Shown here: piece after piece, positions 4,927 to 6,748 of the stretch
Layout of the letters: every line of letters begins with the position of its first letter
Position numbering within the stretch: the stretch's first letter is position 1
Assembly: GCA_002501695.1 (NCBI GenBank)
Contig: DANZ01000043.1
Span: 1 to 6,748 of the forward strand
Source of the DNA: Methanolobus sp. UBA474
GTDB lineage: Archaea; Halobacteriota; Methanosarcinia; Methanosarcinales; Methanosarcinaceae
DNA: 6,748 bases
Direction: 5' to 3'
Made by a program: the position numbers and the translations under genes
The notes under the pieces: model-generated
The model's database searches: none
Told to the model about the DNA's origin: nothing
What the model saw: only the letters and a program-made list of their open reading frames with translations

Positions 4927-6279
4927 TCACACTCTGCCGTATTCATCCTCAAGCCTTTCGATGTCTTCCTCTTCGATCATATCGCCTTTTGCTATCTCTA
5001 CGAAAGTTAATTTTTCATCTCCTGTATTCATGATACGGTGGACTGTGCTCGTAGGGATGTCCACTGAATCCCCGTCCTCGACCTTGAAGCGCTTTTTGTC
5101 CTCGTCAACTATTCCTTTACCTTCCACCACGAACCAGTGTTCACTCCTGTGAAAGTGTCTCTGGAGGGATATTTTCTCTCCCGGCATCACAGTGATGGTC
5201 TTGACCTTGAAACCCGGGTCGTCTGACAATACCTTGTAGTATCCCCAGGGGCGCTTTTCCTCGGTTTTACGCTTTTTCAGGATGTTTTCGTATACTTTTA
5301 TGTACTCATCGGCCATCCTGTCTGCAGAGTAATGCTTCTCAGCTATTTCCCTGCATCTTCTACGGGGCACCGTGCCTATCTTTTTCAGTGCATCCACAGC
5401 CTCATCAATACCGCTGACAATAAAGCCCGTTTCCCCGTTCTTTATAAGTTCAGGCATTGAGCCCCGGTTATATGCTACAACAGGTGTGCCGCAGGCGAAT
5501 GCTTCGACGATACCCAGTCCGAAAGGTTCATCAAAATGGACTGGATGGATCAAAGCGCGGGCGTTGGACAACAGTTCTCTCTTGAACTCAGGATCTACAT
5601 GTCCTTCGTAGATGATCTGCTCGTTATCTATGAGGTGCTTGATCTCTTTCTCGTAATATTCCATATCCGGAATAAAGCCAGCTATCCTTAGCTTCATCCC
5701 GGCTTTCTTTGCTATCTGTATGGCATCCTTTATGCCCTTGAACTTATCAAGCCTTGACAAAAAGAGGATGTAATCCTGTGGCTTATCATTGAACGGAAAG
5801 CTCTCCACTTCGATACCGTGAAGCACCGTTGCTATATAATCCAGCTCAGGGCACCTGTGAGAGTCGCTGATGGAGACATAGAACGTCTTCTTGTTGTACT
5901 TTTTATAGACAGGCAGGATGGACCTTGAGGAAAATCCATGTATTGTCGTGACCACCGGCGTGTCGACAAGCCCGCTGTATGTCAGCGGCAGGAAATCGAA
6001 ATGGTTATGGATTATGTCGAACTCATCAGCTCTTTCGAAAACCTCGGATATGTGAAGGCTCTCATAGACCTTCACGTTCATTTCCTTATCTTCTTCGTAA
6101 GGCCTGGGATAGACAGAATGCAGCTTTCCCGCAGTACTTGAGTCCCCGGTTGCGAACAGGGTGACATCGATGCCTTTCTTTATCAGATTCTCCGTCAGCA
6201 GGGACACAATATATTCCCACGGGCCATATTTTTTAGGCGGTGTGCTCCATGCGATCGGAGATAACATAGCTACTCTCAT
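4927..6279 (-). CDS. GT4 glycosyltransferase fused to type II phosphomannose isomerase cupin
   Basis: The 450-residue protein has two domains. Residues 1 to about 337 are a GT-B, GT4-family glycosyltransferase: N-terminal MRVAMLSPIAW, HNHFDFLPL at 91-99, TTIHG at 111-115, and the donor-binding EX7E motif E251/E259 in HFDEPFGLGIVEAFACGTPVV. A charged linker (about 334-342, LKKRKTEEK) leads to a cupin (343-450) matching the isomerase half of type II mannose-6-phosphate isomerases: RPWGYYKVL, LQRHFHRSEHW with probable metal ligands Q373, H375, H377 and E380 or H381, IPTSTVHR with H414, and terminal ERLEDEYGRV. Type II PMIs normally carry a GDP-mannose pyrophosphorylase domain in front; here a glycosyltransferase takes that place. 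GDP-mannose as donor is therefore plausible but inferred. It acts in the cytoplasm or at the inner membrane face. GGGAGAGGGG (minus strand, 6285-6294) lies 5 bases before the ATG. It follows the GH130 gene by 31 bases, almost certainly as an operon. Confidence 0.9.
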   Translation of the reverse strand: MRVAMLSPIAWSTPPKKYGPWEYIVSLLTENLIKKGIDVTLFATGDSSTAGKLHSVYPRPYEEDKEMNVKVYESLHISEVFERADEFDIIHNHFDFLPLTYSGLVDTPVVTTIHGFSSRSILPVYKKYNKKTFYVSISDSHRCPELDYIATVLHGIEVESFPFNDKPQDYILFLSRLDKFKGIKDAIQIAKKAGMKLRIAGFIPDMEYYEKEIKHLIDNEQIIYEGHVDPEFKRELLSNARALIHPVHFDEPFGLGIVEAFACGTPVVAYNRGSMPELIKNGETGFIVSGIDEAVDALKKIGTVPRRRCREIAEKHYSADRMADEYIKVYENILKKRKTEEKRPWGYYKVLSDDPGFKVKTITVMPGEKISLQRHFHRSEHWFVVEGKGIVDEDKKRFKVEDGDSVDIPTSTVHRIMNTGDEKLTFVEIAKGDMIEEEDIERLEDEYGRV

Positions 6280-6310
6280 TAATTCCCCTCTCCCAATAAA
6301 AGATGATCAA

Positions 6311-6748
6311 TTAATATTTTGGACTCGTGCGCATGTAGTCCAGCAGATCGGATAAACGGGCAGTCGCCACGGACACATATGTATCCGCGCTTCCGTAATA
6401 CAGTCGGACCTCCCCGTCCTGAAGGATCCATCCGCAAGGAAAGACCACGTCATTTACATCCCCTGTTCTCTCATATAGCTCCCGGGGTCCGAATATCCAT
6501 CCGTCGGATCTGCAGATGACCTTTCTCGGGTCCTCCAGATCGAGCAGCGCCAGCCCCAGGCGGTAACTTATTTTTGATGTAGTGGCACGTACCCCATGAT
6601 ACATTATCAGCCATCCATCATCTGTGCGAATGGGCTGTGGAGAAAGGCCGATCTTATTGGCATCCCACCAGCCGCCTTCACGGGCATACAGGAGCACCTG
6701 ATGCTCTCCCCAGTATCTCATGTCCGGAGAGAATGATATCCATATGTT
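6311..6748 (-). CDS. GH130 family mannoside phosphorylase/mannosidase (C-terminal part)
   Basis: The reading frame stays open to the right window edge, so the N-terminal half is missing; 145 residues are visible, beginning NIWISFSPDMRYWGEH. An internal Met in that stretch is not the real start, since the preceding residues also fit the family. Family features: WWDANKIGLSPQPIRTDDGW followed by LIMYHGV, then YRLGLALLDLEDPRKVICR, then GDVNDVVFPCG and the late LYYGSADTYVSVATA. GH130 enzymes are five-bladed propellers that either phosphorolyse beta-mannosides to mannose-1-phosphate or hydrolyse beta-1,2-mannosides. The catalytic Asp and most phosphate-binding residues lie in the missing half, so the reaction cannot be assigned. 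Usual length is around 300 to 350 residues. The adjacent GT4-PMI gene supports a mannose substrate. Confidence 0.88.
   Translation of the reverse strand, partial: NIWISFSPDMRYWGEHQVLLYAREGGWWDANKIGLSPQPIRTDDGWLIMYHGVRATTSKISYRLGLALLDLEDPRKVICRSDGWIFGPRELYERTGDVNDVVFPCGWILQDGEVRLYYGSADTYVSVATARLSDLLDYMRTSPKY

Noticed and set aside
4871..5152. 93-codon plus-strand frame starting at the convergent hairpin
   Set aside because: It is serine-rich low-complexity translation, antisense to the well-supported PMI cupin domain.

Overview
The window looks like chromosomal DNA from a methanogenic archaeon of the Methanosarcinales (Methanosarcina, Methanolobus or Methanomethylovorans type). This rests on four observations: a FilR1-type (formerly DUF1724) winged-helix regulator, a family concentrated in these methanogens; archaeal TATA boxes with purine-rich ribosome binding sites; a lipobox lipoprotein with many N-glycosylation sequons; and a small cysteine-rich protein of methanogen type. 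The genus assignment is inference. I see no tRNA, rRNA, CRISPR array or insertion sequence.

Layout. Positions 1-123 hold the 3' end of a second FilR1-type regulator whose last part looks frameshifted. An AT-rich spacer of about 450 bases with an 11-bp perfect inverted repeat and several TATA boxes leads into an intact FilR1-type regulator (575-1381). A second long spacer (1382-1848) carries a strong hairpin and, near its end, a probable promoter with a dyad. It is followed by a heavily sequon-marked lipoprotein of unknown function (1849-2910) and an EamA/DMT family transporter (2974-3885) that may be read from a leaderless mRNA. A compact and unusual control region (3925-4018: TATA box, 10-bp inverted repeat, tandem 11-bp repeats) precedes a small carboxymuconolactone decarboxylase/AhpD-like protein (4069-4404). 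This protein has lost the first cysteine of its CxxC motif and carries a CCC tail. A five-cysteine protein of unknown function follows (4534-4857).

The right third is transcribed leftward. A GH130 (mannoside phosphorylase/mannosidase) gene enters from the right edge (6311-6748, partial). After a 31-base gap comes a two-domain protein (4927-6279): an N-terminal GT4 glycosyltransferase fused to a C-terminal type II phosphomannose isomerase cupin. The plus- and minus-strand sets converge on a two-tier stem-loop at 4880-4926.

The two most interesting units are the GH130/GT4-PMI operon and the small redox-looking pair. The operon puts mannose-phosphate supply, mannosyl transfer and mannoside (phosphoro)lysis in two adjacent genes. 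The small pair has degenerate or added cysteine motifs and an elaborate promoter. Both functional readings are inferences from family membership and context.
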